From NCBI GenBank assembly GCA_016946835.1, contig JACVTC010000397.1, positions 1 to 32,467 of the forward strand: a DNA stretch of 32,467 bases. Reading direction: 5' to 3'. This document shows positions 20,600 to 32,467 of the stretch, piece by piece (within the stretch, counting starts at the first letter, position 1; every line of letters begins with the position of its first letter). The translations under genes were made by a program, and so were the position numbers. The notes beneath the pieces are model-generated. The model was given only the letters and a program-made list of their open reading frames with translations, did no database searches and was not told the origin of the DNA. Source of the DNA: Neocallimastix lanati (nom. inval.). Its lineage: Eukaryota > Neocallimastigomycota > Neocallimastigomycetes > Neocallimastigales > Neocallimastigaceae.

Positions 20600-21406
20600 A
20601 TATTTTAATTATTGTAAAGTACCAAACTTATTTATTGTAATTGATTAATCAAATATAAAATATATTAAAAGTAAATTATTATTATTATTATTATATTTTT
20701 TATGTTATTAACAATAAAATATTAATGAAATTAAATATTCAATAAACCAATTAATCAATAAATATATTAATTATTAATCTCTACAGTAAAAATAAATGAT
20801 AAATGATGTTAAACAATAATTTTTAAATTTAATATAACTTTTGTAATTTAAACCCAGTAAAACTTTTATATAAAATAAACCTATATATAATAAATAAATA
20901 TAAAAACTTTATATAAAATAGAATAATTTATATAAAAGTATTATTTAAAACAATTTTGAAAAATAACTCTTTATTTTTTGGCTATACCAATAACAATAAT
21001 AATAAATAATATAAAATTATATAATATATATATATAACTTTATATATATATCATCTCAATACTAATAAAACAAATCAATACAATATATATATATATATAT
21101 TTTTTTTTGAATAAAAAAATATAAATTGCATCTTTTTTTATTTCCTTTTTTATTTATATATAAAAATTAAATTAACAAAGCTATATGTAATAAATCAAAA
21201 CTAACTTTTTTTTTTTTTTTTTTTTGTATACTTTCAAAGGTTGTTTGACAACAATCAGAGTAAAATAAAATTTTTATTTTATTTAAGATATTATATATTT
21301 CTTTTTTTTTATTTTTTATTTTTTTGGTATACCTAAAAGGAAAGAATATATAATTTTTTGTTTTAACAAGAAAAGTAAAAAGAATAAAGAATTAATATCT
21401 TATAAT

Positions 21407-21468
21407 TCAATAATTATATTAATTATAAGAAAATCAATAATTATATTAATTATAAGAAAATCAATAAT
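21407..21468 (+). repeat. 27-bp tandem repeat upstream of the CBM21 gene
   Basis: Two identical 27-bp units (21407-21433 and 21434-21460) plus 8 bp of a third. Each begins TCAATAATTATATT and ends AATTATAAGAAAA. They lie about 130-185 bp upstream of the ATG at 21592, so they fall in the promoter or 5' untranslated region. Confidence 0.9.
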
Positions 21469-21591
21469 ATATCCAATAAAATATATTTCAAGAATATTAT
21501 ATGTAATTCATATTCAATATCAAATTATATTACATTATTACATATTGTATAAATTTTTTTATAGTAATAATTTAATAGAAATAAATATAAA

Positions 21592-24500
21592 ATGTCAGTG
21601 ATTGCAAGCGAATTATCTAATAATCTTGAACCCTTTTTAAGTAAAGTTAGTAAAGAAAATAGTGTAGAACAAATTGCTATTAGTAGTAATTTATCAAATA
21701 GTCTTGGTGGCTTTTTATTTTTGAACGTGAACCTGTTGGAGCAATTTCATCTTCACCACGTTATACCTCAAATACGAATGCGGTTTCTATTCCTTATTCT
21801 TCAAAATATCGTAGAAGTTCAAGAATAAGATTAGGAAGTACTAATTCTCCATCACCAGCTACTGCTAATGGTAGTATTTCTAGTCAAAGTTTAAAAGAAT
21901 CTTTGAATAAAAACAATTTCTTCAATTATTGAAAATTGTCAAGAAAAAGTTATATTACATAATAATTCTCCTTCTTCATCATTTTCTTTCACTAAACATT
22001 CGACGATTATATATTCACCATCGAAAACATCAAGTTCCCCTCTTTCATCTACTTCTAATAAATCTAAGCTTTCTCAAGATAATGTTTAACAATTAATAAA
22101 ATAAAGCCAAATTCACTTAGTAAAGAAAGTAAAGCTTCAGAAATCACATTTGGTCTTAAAAGAAAGAAATATTATCTAAACTTAGAAAGTCAAGTAGTGA
22201 TGATACAAATTTAAGAAAAGTTAATATTAGAATTACGAAAGAACAATTATTGAAGGATAAAGAAATGAAAAATGAACCAAATGATATTAAAATTGAAGTT
22301 AAGGAACAAACAAAGAAGGAAGAAATTCAAAAAGATGACATTAAAATTGATGATCATTTAAAGGAAGATGTAAAGAAGGAAGACATTATAAATGATGTTC
22401 ATCTAAAGGATGACATTAAAAAAGGAAATTCTTCAAAGGAAGATATTAAAAAGGAAATAGTTGAGGAAATTATAAAAAAGGAAAGTAAAACTAACAAGGA
22501 AGAAGAGAAAGAGAAGGATTCTCTTGAATCAGAAAATATTAAAAAAACCTATTGAATTGGTTGAAGTGGAAGAAAATATTTCAAAAATTAGTTAAAGTAG
22601 AGGTTGAAAAATCAGTTGAATTAAAAAAACCGGAGGAACCAGTAAAGCCAGAAGTATTCAAAGTTGAAAAGAAGGTAGAAAAGAAGGTAGAAAAGAAAAT
22701 TGAAAAGAAAATTGAAAAGAAAGTAAAAAGTTCAGAAGAAAGTAAAATTAAATCATTAGCCAAGTTAGAAGCTAAAAAGAATAAGGAACTTTTACAAAAG
22801 AAGAAATCATCTCATAAGAAAACATTATCACTTCCAAATATATTATTACCTTTAACACCTCTTACTGGTATGGATGATGCTAATCCACTTCCGACTGTCA
22901 GAAAGAGAAGAAAGTCAGTTAATTTTAGTTCAGATAAATTTAAATCAATTTGCCATTTTACTACCACAGATAAACCAGAAAATATTAGAAATTCAAAAAT
23001 AGAAGTTAAAATAGATGATCCGGAAAGTGATAAGAAAGATAAAGAATTTTCAGATCTTCGTAATTATGAAAATGCTTGGTCACCAGTACCAAGAAATGTT
23101 ATTCATATTCAAAAATTTAAATCTTCTAAAGCTAGACATGTTCAATATGAATTACCAGTAAACATTCAATCTTTTAAATTAGTTCGAAGTAATAGTGAAG
23201 AAACTGAAGATAAATTAACTTGCTTAAAGGTTACCTTAAATGTTCAAAATTTGAATTATGAAAAAAAGGTTGTCATACGTTATACTGTTGATAAATGGAA
23301 ATCCTTTAAAGAAGTAGAAGCAAAATATGTTAAATGTATTCGTGAAGCCACAAAGGATGAAGGGGATGGTATAAAGGTGTTGTAGGTTTAGATCGTTTTG
23401 TTGCTCGTATTCAAGTTGGTGATTATTTTGTATTGGAAGAAAAACCGGGTCATATTTGTAACTTAAGACCAACTAAGATGCTTTTAGTTGCTCGTTACGA
23501 AGTAAATAATAACACCTATTGGGATAATAATGATTTTACAGATTATCATATTGAATTAGTTCGTATTAATGCAGGATATGATGTACCAAGAGTATCTAAG
23601 CATGGAAAGCCAATTCCATGTCCTGGATGTTGTATGGATGGAAAGCAAAGTAATTCTATTGATAGTACAGGAAAAAAAAATAAAGAATAATAGACGTACT
23701 GTAAGAAAAATTGGTGGTGTATTTGGTAATTTTACTGAAGCTGTTGGTAAAAATAATGATCATACTAATTTCATGGCAGATAAAGAAAAGACAAATCTTT
23801 ATATGGGTATGGATGGTATTGGAAATAAAGATTCTTCTATTTCTGAATCGAAGAATTGCAATTCTGCTGTTAAAGAGGTAAAAGTTTTTAACAAAAGAAC
23901 CTCAATCTATTGAAGATGTTGAAACCTCACCAAAGAAGAAAACTATACCTAAAAAGAAAATGAATTCTTTCGAAAAAAATGATGCGTCCAGATTCTTATG
24001 GTTTTGGTTGTTCTCCTTCGATGAGTGGAAGTCCAATGTTTTCAATGCTTAACAGTTATCCAATAAGTACAAACATGTGCTAATTCATCTATTACTACTA
24101 CTGCTCCTGCTAATTCAACTGTTGCTTCTACTAATACTACCACTACCAATACTACCGGACCTATATCAACGAAATCATCTTCAATTTATTCTACTTCTTC
24201 TTTATATGGTGGTAATACCACTACTCCTTCAAAATATGATCCACCAGTATCAACTACATCATCATTATATCAAAATAGTATGACAGGAATGGGAATGTCA
24301 TTTTCTTCGTACGGATCGAATTCCAGCTATTCTTCATATGATGTGTCCTCTCATTCAAAATATGAACTATCTCCATATAATGGTGGTATAAGTTATGATC
24401 CATCCGCGTATAGCTCTACCTCGTCCTCCCTATCCTATGCTACTTCTTCATCTAAATATAATCCACCCAACGAAGGATATTCTGAAAATAAATTTTCCAA

Positions 24501-24873
24501 ATATGATCCTCCAAACTATTATAATAAATCTTTTTCAAGTCCACTTCCATCTGTAACCTCTACATCTAATTTAACCTCAACTCCTTCACCTTATGAACCA
24601 TCACTTTATGGAAGTGCCTATTCTTCATCAAGTATGTATGATCCTTATGATTCCACAAGTCATATAAATACCCAATATGGTAACTTTTCTGAATATAATT
24701 TTGGAAATAATCTTAAAGAGAAGGCACAAAATAATAAGACACAAGATTATTCCTTATATAGTGGCGGTAGACGTTCAAGTTCAAAATATGATATACCATT
24801 TTCTACCTATTCTTCATTTGGTGATAATTTTTCAAGTTATTATAGTATAAGTCCATCCGCAGTTACTTATTAA
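21592..24873 (+). CDS. Protein phosphatase 1 regulatory (glycogen-targeting) subunit with CBM21 domain; reading frame broken by many single-base slips
   Basis: Likely brings PP1 catalytic subunit to glycogen, where it dephosphorylates glycogen synthase; compare yeast Gac1/Pig1 and animal PPP1R3 proteins. From the ATG after AAATATAAA, the order is: Ser-rich N-terminus ('ISSSPRYTSNTNAVSIPYSS'); a Lys/Glu-rich repetitive region (22250-22760); RVxF-type docking motif 'RKSVNF' (KSVNF at 22912-22926); CBM21 at about 23180-23560 with 'VVIRYTVDKWKSFKEVEAKY', 'GLDRFVARIQV', 'LLVARYEVNNNTYWDNND'; a Cys cluster 'CPGCCMDG'; and a Ser/Thr/Tyr-rich tail with SKYDPP-like repeats ending at 24871-24873. No intron is needed. 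About eleven slips (near 21717, 21910, 22085, 22168, 22544, 22577, 23374, 23676, 23887, 23976, 24071) break the frame, nearly all in A/T runs; the CBM21 domain itself crosses the one at 23374. About 1,090 residues if joined. The exact regulatory partner is inferred. Confidence 0.85.
24280..24873 (+). repeat. Degenerate SKYDPP-type peptide repeats in the C-terminal tail
   Basis: The tail shows repeated short motifs a few tens of residues apart: SKYDPPV (just upstream, about 24230), SKYELSPY, SKYNPPN, SKYDPPNYY, SMYDPYD and SKYDIPF. They are set in Ser/Tyr-rich sequence likely to be disordered and open to phosphorylation. Function is unknown. Confidence 0.75.
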
Positions 24874-25839
24874 GGAAATTAAAAAATAAAATAAAAAGAA
24901 AAAAACAAATAAATACATAAATTATATATATATATGTATTTTTTTTCTAAATTTTTATTTTTATTTTCCTTTTTTTTTTTTATTATTTTTATTTTTTTTT
25001 TTTAATTCTTTCTTATCTTTTCATATTCTTTTAATTATTAAATTATATATATATATATATATGAAAAGTAAAGTAAAGGTAAAAAAAAAAAATTATATTA
25101 ATTTACTGTCACGTTTTACAGAATATTATAATTATTATTTTATTTTTAATTTTAATATTTTATATTTTAATATTTTATTATTATATTTTATTATTAGTAT
25201 ATTTTATTATTTTATATCATAATGAGAGAAAAAAATTTTTGATTAAATATAAATAAATCAATTAAATATATACATGAAGAAAGAAAGAAAAAGAAAGAAA
25301 GAAAGAAATTAAGAGAAAAAAAAAAAAAAAAAAAAAAAAAAAAACAAGAAAAAATAATAAAAGAAGAAAAAAATAATTAAAACAAAACTGAAAAAAAAAA
25401 AAATAAAAATAAACCAAGAAAAACATAGTATAAAAATAAAATAAAAAATAAAATATATAATAATAATATATAGAATATAGAATTTAGAATATAAAATATA
25501 AAATATAAAATAACAATATAATAAAATAAAATAAAATAATAATTATAATATAAATATAAATATAAATATAAATATAAATATAATACATACAATAATTAAA
25601 TTACTAAATTTGCTTTTTTTTTTTAAAAAAAAAATATTTTGTCCGGTCCGATTAAATTGAAATTAAAATAAATAATAATAATAATCATAATAATAATAAT
25701 AATAAAAGAAAGAAAAAAAAAAAAAAAAATTTAGAGAAAAAAAAAAAAAAATCAATTTATATACATGTGTATATATATATTCTTTTATATGTGTATGTGT
25801 ATGTGTATGTGTGTGTATTTTATCCCACTACTTCTATTA

Positions 25840-25876
<37 letters not shown>

Positions 25877-25980
25877 AATATATATATATATATATATATA
25901 ATGCTTTTTGATAAAATTTTTAAAAAATTGTGATATGGTGTAGATATTGGAAATTAGAAATTTTTTTTTAAAAAAAAAAA
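24874..25980. other. 3' flank of the CBM21 gene, low-complexity
   Basis: Mostly A/T runs. GAAA units lie at about 25278-25310, an A run at 25317-25344, ATAAAT units at about 25550-25582 and a TG-rich GTGTAT stretch at about 25790-25817. A small patch, TCCGGTCCG, lies at 25642-25650. The minus-strand open frame at 25377-25592 is a repeat translation. No gene is supported. Confidence 0.55.
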
Positions 25981-25984
25981 AAAA

Positions 25985-26040
25985 GGTTGTGGTGGTCTCT
26001 TTGTAGACGATCGTCTTTACTTATGGGTACCATCACCATT
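25985..26040. ncRNA. Candidate folded element 1, strand unknown
   Basis: An island of about 50% GC between an A run and a T run. It can fold as an 8-bp stem, GTGGTGGT (25989-25996) with ACCATCAC (26029-26036, one G-U pair). This encloses a second hairpin, GT-AGAC (26003-26008), loop GATC, GTCT-tt-AC (26013-26020). GGTGGT can also pair with ACCACC at 26365-26370, so it might be one RNA with the next island. It matches no RNA family I know. Confidence 0.3.
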
Positions 26041-26230
26041 TTTTTTTTTTTTTTTTTTTTTTTTAACGGCAGCAAACTTGTTTCATCTTTATTAATTAAA
26101 TATTTGATAAAATACATGTAATAAAATAATAAAAAAAAAAAAAAGATAAAAAAATAAACAAAAAATAAAACACAAAATAAAAATAAAATAAAATAATGGT
26201 ATAATATATTCTAGTTTCATTTAATTAATA

Positions 26231-26375
26231 TTTGTAAGACTTCACAAGGGCATTATTATACTGAAGTATAATAATTAAATTTTGACTTCGCAATGTTAAT
26301 CATAATTTTAAGATACAAAATTATGATCTTCATTGGTTGCGCTAGCCCTGCTGGTCTGTCTTTCACCACCAACTG
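26231..26375. ncRNA. Candidate structured RNA with nested helices, strand unknown
   Basis: Helices seen directly are: AGAC 26237-26240 with GTCT 26354-26357; AGGGC 26247-26251 with GCCCT 26345-26349; ATTATTATAC 26252-26261 with GTATAATAAT 26266-26275 (loop TGAA); CAATG 26291-26295 with CATTG 26331-26335; and ATCATAATTTT 26299-26309 with AAAATTATGAT 26317-26327 (loop AAGATAC). All are nested without conflict. AAATTTTGA (26278-26286), between the two hairpins on the plus strand, resembles an Sm site. No snRNA, snoRNA, RNase P or SRP signature was recognised. An alternative reading is a minus-strand terminal exon ending 'GGERQTSRASATNEDHNFVS' with a stop at 26308-26310. Confidence 0.35.
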
Positions 26376-26420
26376 AAACTAAAAATGAACACTATCCTCC
26401 TTTGTCTTTGTAATTTAACA

Positions 26421-26422
26421 TA

Positions 26423-26472
<50 letters not shown>

Positions 26473-26521
26473 AAAAGAAAAATTAATGTAAAATTAAATA
26501 TAAAAACTTTATCATATTATA

Positions 26522-26591
<70 letters not shown>

Positions 26592-26986
26592 CAAAATACT
26601 TTTAATTTCAATATTAATAAATAAAAATATTACATATATATTTTATATATTGCTATTTTCTTTATTATTATTATTTTATTTTTTATTTTTATTTTATTTT
26701 ATTTTTATTATATAAATGTATCTGTACTTTTTTTTTTTTTTTTTTTTTTTCCAAAAAAAAAAAAAAAAGTGTATGAATTATTTTATTATATATTCTTAAA
26801 TAATAACAATAATACAAAAATAGAATAAAAGAAAAAAAAAAAAAAAGGGTAACATGGTAAAAAGAAAATTTTTAATAAATAAGAAAAAAAAAATATTTTT
26901 TTTTTATTCTCTTCTAAAATAAAATAGTAAAAAGTATATAATAAATGATATAAATGATAGTTTATTTTTTTTTAATAGTTTTTTAT

Positions 26987-27049
<63 letters not shown>

Positions 27050-27225
27050 CTTTTCTTTTTCTTTTTTGGAAAAAAAGAAAAAAAAAAGTAAATGCAAGAA
27101 ATAATATTTGTTTATTATATATTAAAAAATTTATGAGTGATGATAATAAGGATATATATAAGTAAAAAAAAAAAAAAAAAAAGGTGATAGAATTATTTTT
27201 TATTTTTTTAAAGCATATTTTCCCA

Positions 27226-27256
<31 letters not shown>

Positions 27257-27430
27257 TATTGAATTTATATAAATATTGGTTAAAAATACTATATATATAT
27301 TTCATATTCGCCTAATATGATAAATTATTCTTTTTTTTTTCTTCTTTTTTAATTCTTTTAGGAATTAATAGAAACTGGATATCTTCTTTTTTTTTTTGGT
27401 TTTAATATTTTCGTCTATATTTATTTATTT
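26421..27430. other. Homopolymer-rich stretch, no gene seen
   Basis: Contains A runs (26430-26470), AT dinucleotides (26529-26555), T runs (26557-26591, 26729-26750 and about 26990-27049) and short mixed runs. The Lys-rich open frame on the minus strand at 26904-27305 is a homopolymer translation. Confidence 0.65.
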
Positions 27431-27651
27431 TTATGACATATCCATACTATTATCTAAATAGTCAGAGTTATTTTTTGTCTTCCAACCATTGGATATAATT
27501 CATAGTTATATTGACAGAATGGGCTAACACAAGAAGGAAGGAAATTAGGAACGTTTGGCGAAGGTGAAGAAGAAGTAGAAGGGCTACCCTTTGGTATAAT
27601 TGGCATGGCGTTTAAAGTTAAAGATTGAAAATGATTTTGTAATTCTTCCAT
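27431..27651 (-). CDS. Small hypothetical protein, Ser/Pro-rich
   Basis: Starts at ATG 27651 as 'MEELQNHFQSLTLNAMPI', followed by a Ser/Pro stretch ('GSPSTSSSPSPNVP'), 'SCVSPFCQYNYELYPMVGRQ', and a stop at 27454 if read straight. One missing A in the run near 27470 gives a different tail, '...GRQKNNSDYLDNSMDMS', ending at 27431; this has more polar, coding-like composition. Base composition is richer in GC and balanced in codon use, unlike its surroundings, which supports a real coding exon. Length is 65-73 residues. It could also be one exon of a larger gene. I do not recognise the family. Confidence 0.5.
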
Positions 27652-30440
<2,789 letters not shown>

Positions 30441-30479
30441 ATGGTAAACTATGGCCAGCGGATCTATCATATTACACAG
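30441..30479 (+). CDS. Possible first coding exon, 13 codons
   Basis: After an A-rich leader, ATG opens 'MVNYGQRIYHITQ', then CACAG followed by GTATGA, a good donor of the kind used in CTF18. The segment is about 44% GC in a desert of far lower GC. A later patch at about 30650-30690 can be read as 'NDNNDPERHVMNAKKK' and might be a downstream exon, but frames do not join cleanly. Speculative; no family is recognised. Confidence 0.25.
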
Positions 30480-31790
30480 GTATGATATGTAAAAATTTTT
30501 AAAGTAAAATAATTTTAAAAGTCATTATCATAAGTGATTGAATAAAGATAAATCAATAATCATATTTGATAATCGATTAATAATCGATTAATAAATTATT
30601 CATTATTATAATTAGTATTACTAAATTTAAATGCAAAAAATAAAGTAATGATAATAATGACCCTGAACGACATGTGATGAATGCAAAAAAAAAGTTTTTA
30701 TTTTTTTAAATATATAATTAATCTTTAAAAAAATATATATATATATATATTATTTATTGTTATATATTATTTAAATATCATATTAAAAATTTAAATATTA
30801 TCATTTTTTTTCTTTTGTTTAAGTATATATCAATGGCAGTTAATTTTTATCTGATATTTTGAATTTATTTAATTAGATATTGATATGGCTTTTGTCTTAA
30901 AATAATAATAACTACAAACTGTTCAATTTTAATTTAAATTAAATTTATAAAAATACGGATTTAAAAAAAAAAAATAAAAAATAAAAAAGATTTCTAAATT
31001 GCTGAAAAAAATTTTGTTAATTAGTAATGAACATATTTATATAAATGTATTTATTAAATAATGAATATATAATTTTTAAATATACTAAGGAAATATAAAC
31101 TTTTAATATAATCATTATTAAAACTTTTTCTTGTATTTTTATTATTATTAATTTAATATTATTACATAAATAATTTTGTTTTCTATCATATGTTGCACTA
31201 TAGATTACAATCGTCCAACAAAATCTCAATATCATATAAAAAAAGTAAAAATGTTAAAAACATAAATATATATATATATATATATAATTAAGAAAATAAC
31301 AAAATATAAAAAATAATAAAATAAAAAAATAAAATAAAATAAAAAATTCAAAATAAAATTTTAAACTTATTTAAATTTTTTATATTTGATTCCATAGTTT
31401 ATTTTCCTATGATAATACCTTTACAAATGCATATTCTGTAAATATTTATATATACGACATAAAAGATTGAGTTTTAAAATTTTCATTAATCATTAAAGTT
31501 TGATTTATAATGATTATTATTTTAATATATAAGGATAACCTTTAATATAAATCTTTTAATTTTATATGAAATTTATCAAATTTTTATAAGTAAAAAGCTA
31601 TAATATTTCATTTTTTAATTTTTGAAATAGTTATTAATATTATATAAATATATTTATATATATTATATATATATTTTTTTTTTTTTGTGGATTAAAAATT
31701 GAATATACTCCAAATTATTCCTAAATAATTATAATAATAATAAAAAAATATAATATATAATAAATTAATATAAATAATATATAAATAAAT
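30480..31790. other. AT-rich stretch, no firm gene
   Basis: Apart from the small patch at about 30650-30690, nothing coding is supported. AT dinucleotide runs occur at about 30732-30750 and 31267-31286. The minus-strand open frame at 31017-31235 lacks coding composition. Confidence 0.5.
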
Positions 31791-31794
31791 AAAT

Positions 31795-32217
31795 ATATAA
31801 ATAATAAATAATAAATAATAAATAATAATAAAATAATAAATAATAAATAATAAATAATAAATAAATAATAATAAATAATAAATAAAAAATAATAAATAAT
31901 AAATAATAAAAAATAAATAATAAAAAATAAATAATAAATAATAAATAATAAATAATAAATATAAATAATAAATAATAAATAATAAATAATAAATAATAAA
32001 TAATAAATAATAAATAATAAATAATAAATAATAAATAATAAATTAAATAATAAATAATAAATAATAAATAATAAATAATAAATAATAAATAATAAAAAAA
32101 TAAATAATAAATAATAAATAATAAATAATAAATAATAAATAATAAATAATAAATAATAATAAATAATAAATAAATAATAAATAATAAATAATAATTAATA
32201 AATAATAAATAATAAAT
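31795..32217. repeat. 7-bp satellite, AATAAAT units
   Basis: About 420 bp of tandem AATAAAT (7-bp) units with small slips. On the minus strand it spells a 7-residue periodic open frame rich in Ile, Tyr and Leu, with period 21 bp; this is not a protein gene. Units are interrupted by AAAAAATAA-type variants near 31885, 31910 and 32095. Confidence 0.92.
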
Positions 32218-32467
32218 TATTAATATTTTCATGATCATTAAATATATAATTATAATATAGTGAAAATTTTAATTTATAAATAATGTCTCCAAGAAAGATT
32301 CAACTATTTTTATAGAACATTCAATAAATTACAATTAATATATATAATTTAAGATTAATAATCTATATAAATGTCTATTTACATGTAATACTTAATTCAA
32401 AAAAACTTGTATTTTAATTAGTAAATAAAGAAATCTTTGAATTAATAATATTACACATTTTAATTAA
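32218..32467. other. Right edge, no gene supported
   Basis: A short ATG frame at 32283 ('MSPRKIQLFL', then stop) is slightly GC-richer than its context. It could be a first exon interrupted by a slip or a gene cut by the window edge, but nothing confirms it. Confidence 0.35.

Larger units (their letters stand above)
12866..21406. other. 8.5-kb AT-rich gene desert
   Basis: I could not support any gene or RNA here. Visible low-complexity tracts are TAAA arrays at about 14353-14420 and 18007-18082, poly-T at 16802-16840 and 20559-20593, and CAAA units at about 18931-18970. A possible hairpin lies at about 20170-20230, with TTATTCTAATAT and ATATTAGAATAA as arms. A patch at about 15990-16012 (CTAATACCCACCACTTG) is richer in GC than its surroundings but has no frame or known motif. 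Confidence 0.55.

Noticed and set aside
12866-21406. tRNA genes in the desert
   Set aside because: Strings such as TTCGA or GTTCAA occur, but no matching acceptor, anticodon and T arms could be assembled around them.
22581-23472. Minus-strand open frames within the CBM21 gene
   Set aside because: Antisense shadows of the strongly supported plus-strand gene.
26276-26288. Sm-site-like AAATTTTGA as evidence of a spliceosomal snRNA
   Set aside because: No U1, U2, U4, U5 or U6 signature is present on either strand, and such a string is common in AT-rich DNA.
26904-27305. Lys-rich minus-strand open frame
   Set aside because: Caused by long T and A runs.
31795-32217. Telomere repeat
   Set aside because: AATAAAT does not resemble the G-rich telomere repeats of fungi or other eukaryotes.
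31765-32238. 157-residue minus-strand open frame with 7-residue periodicity
   Set aside because: Translation of a 7-bp satellite.

Overview
The window is extremely A+T-rich eukaryotic nuclear DNA. It has long non-coding deserts full of A/T homopolymers and TTA, TTTA and TAAA microsatellites, and short gene islands of higher GC. Genes carry GT-AG introns and use AT-ending codons. Together with a fungal-type glycogen-targeting subunit gene, this fits an anaerobic gut fungus (Neocallimastigomycota) best. Another very AT-rich protist, such as a Dictyostelium-like amoeba, is less likely. The assignment is an inference from composition and gene content.

Layout: an LRRC40-like leucine-rich-repeat gene (minus strand, 62-1823, five exons) lies head to head with a 17-exon gene (plus strand, 2654-9158). 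The second gene encodes CTF18, the large subunit of the alternative clamp loader Ctf18-RFC. The 830 bp between them is probably a shared divergent promoter. A 12.4 kb desert follows, holding two unusual elements. One is a pair of inverted copies of a unit built from a 15-bp repeat, surrounding a TTA tract of about 420 bp. The other is a long inverted repeat with two nearly identical 150-bp arms.

From 21592 to 24873 there is an apparently intronless gene for a protein phosphatase 1 glycogen-targeting subunit. It has an RVxF-type PP1 docking motif, a CBM21 glycogen-binding domain and a Ser/Tyr-rich tail with repeated SKYDPP-like motifs. Downstream are two compact islands that can fold (25985-26040 and 26231-26375), which may be non-coding RNA or untranslated-region structure. 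A small minus-strand hypothetical gene lies at 27431-27651. The rest to the right edge is low-complexity DNA ending in a 7-bp satellite.

All three recognised genes are interrupted by single-base frame slips, almost all in A or T runs, yet the encoded motifs are intact across each slip. Uncorrected homopolymer errors in the assembly explain this better than pseudogenes. The three genes do not form an operon or a pathway: they concern LRR scaffolding, sister-chromatid cohesion/replication and glycogen metabolism. I found no mobile-element protein, tRNA, rRNA, CRISPR array or convincing new multi-gene system. The least explained parts are the foldback repeats and the folded islands.
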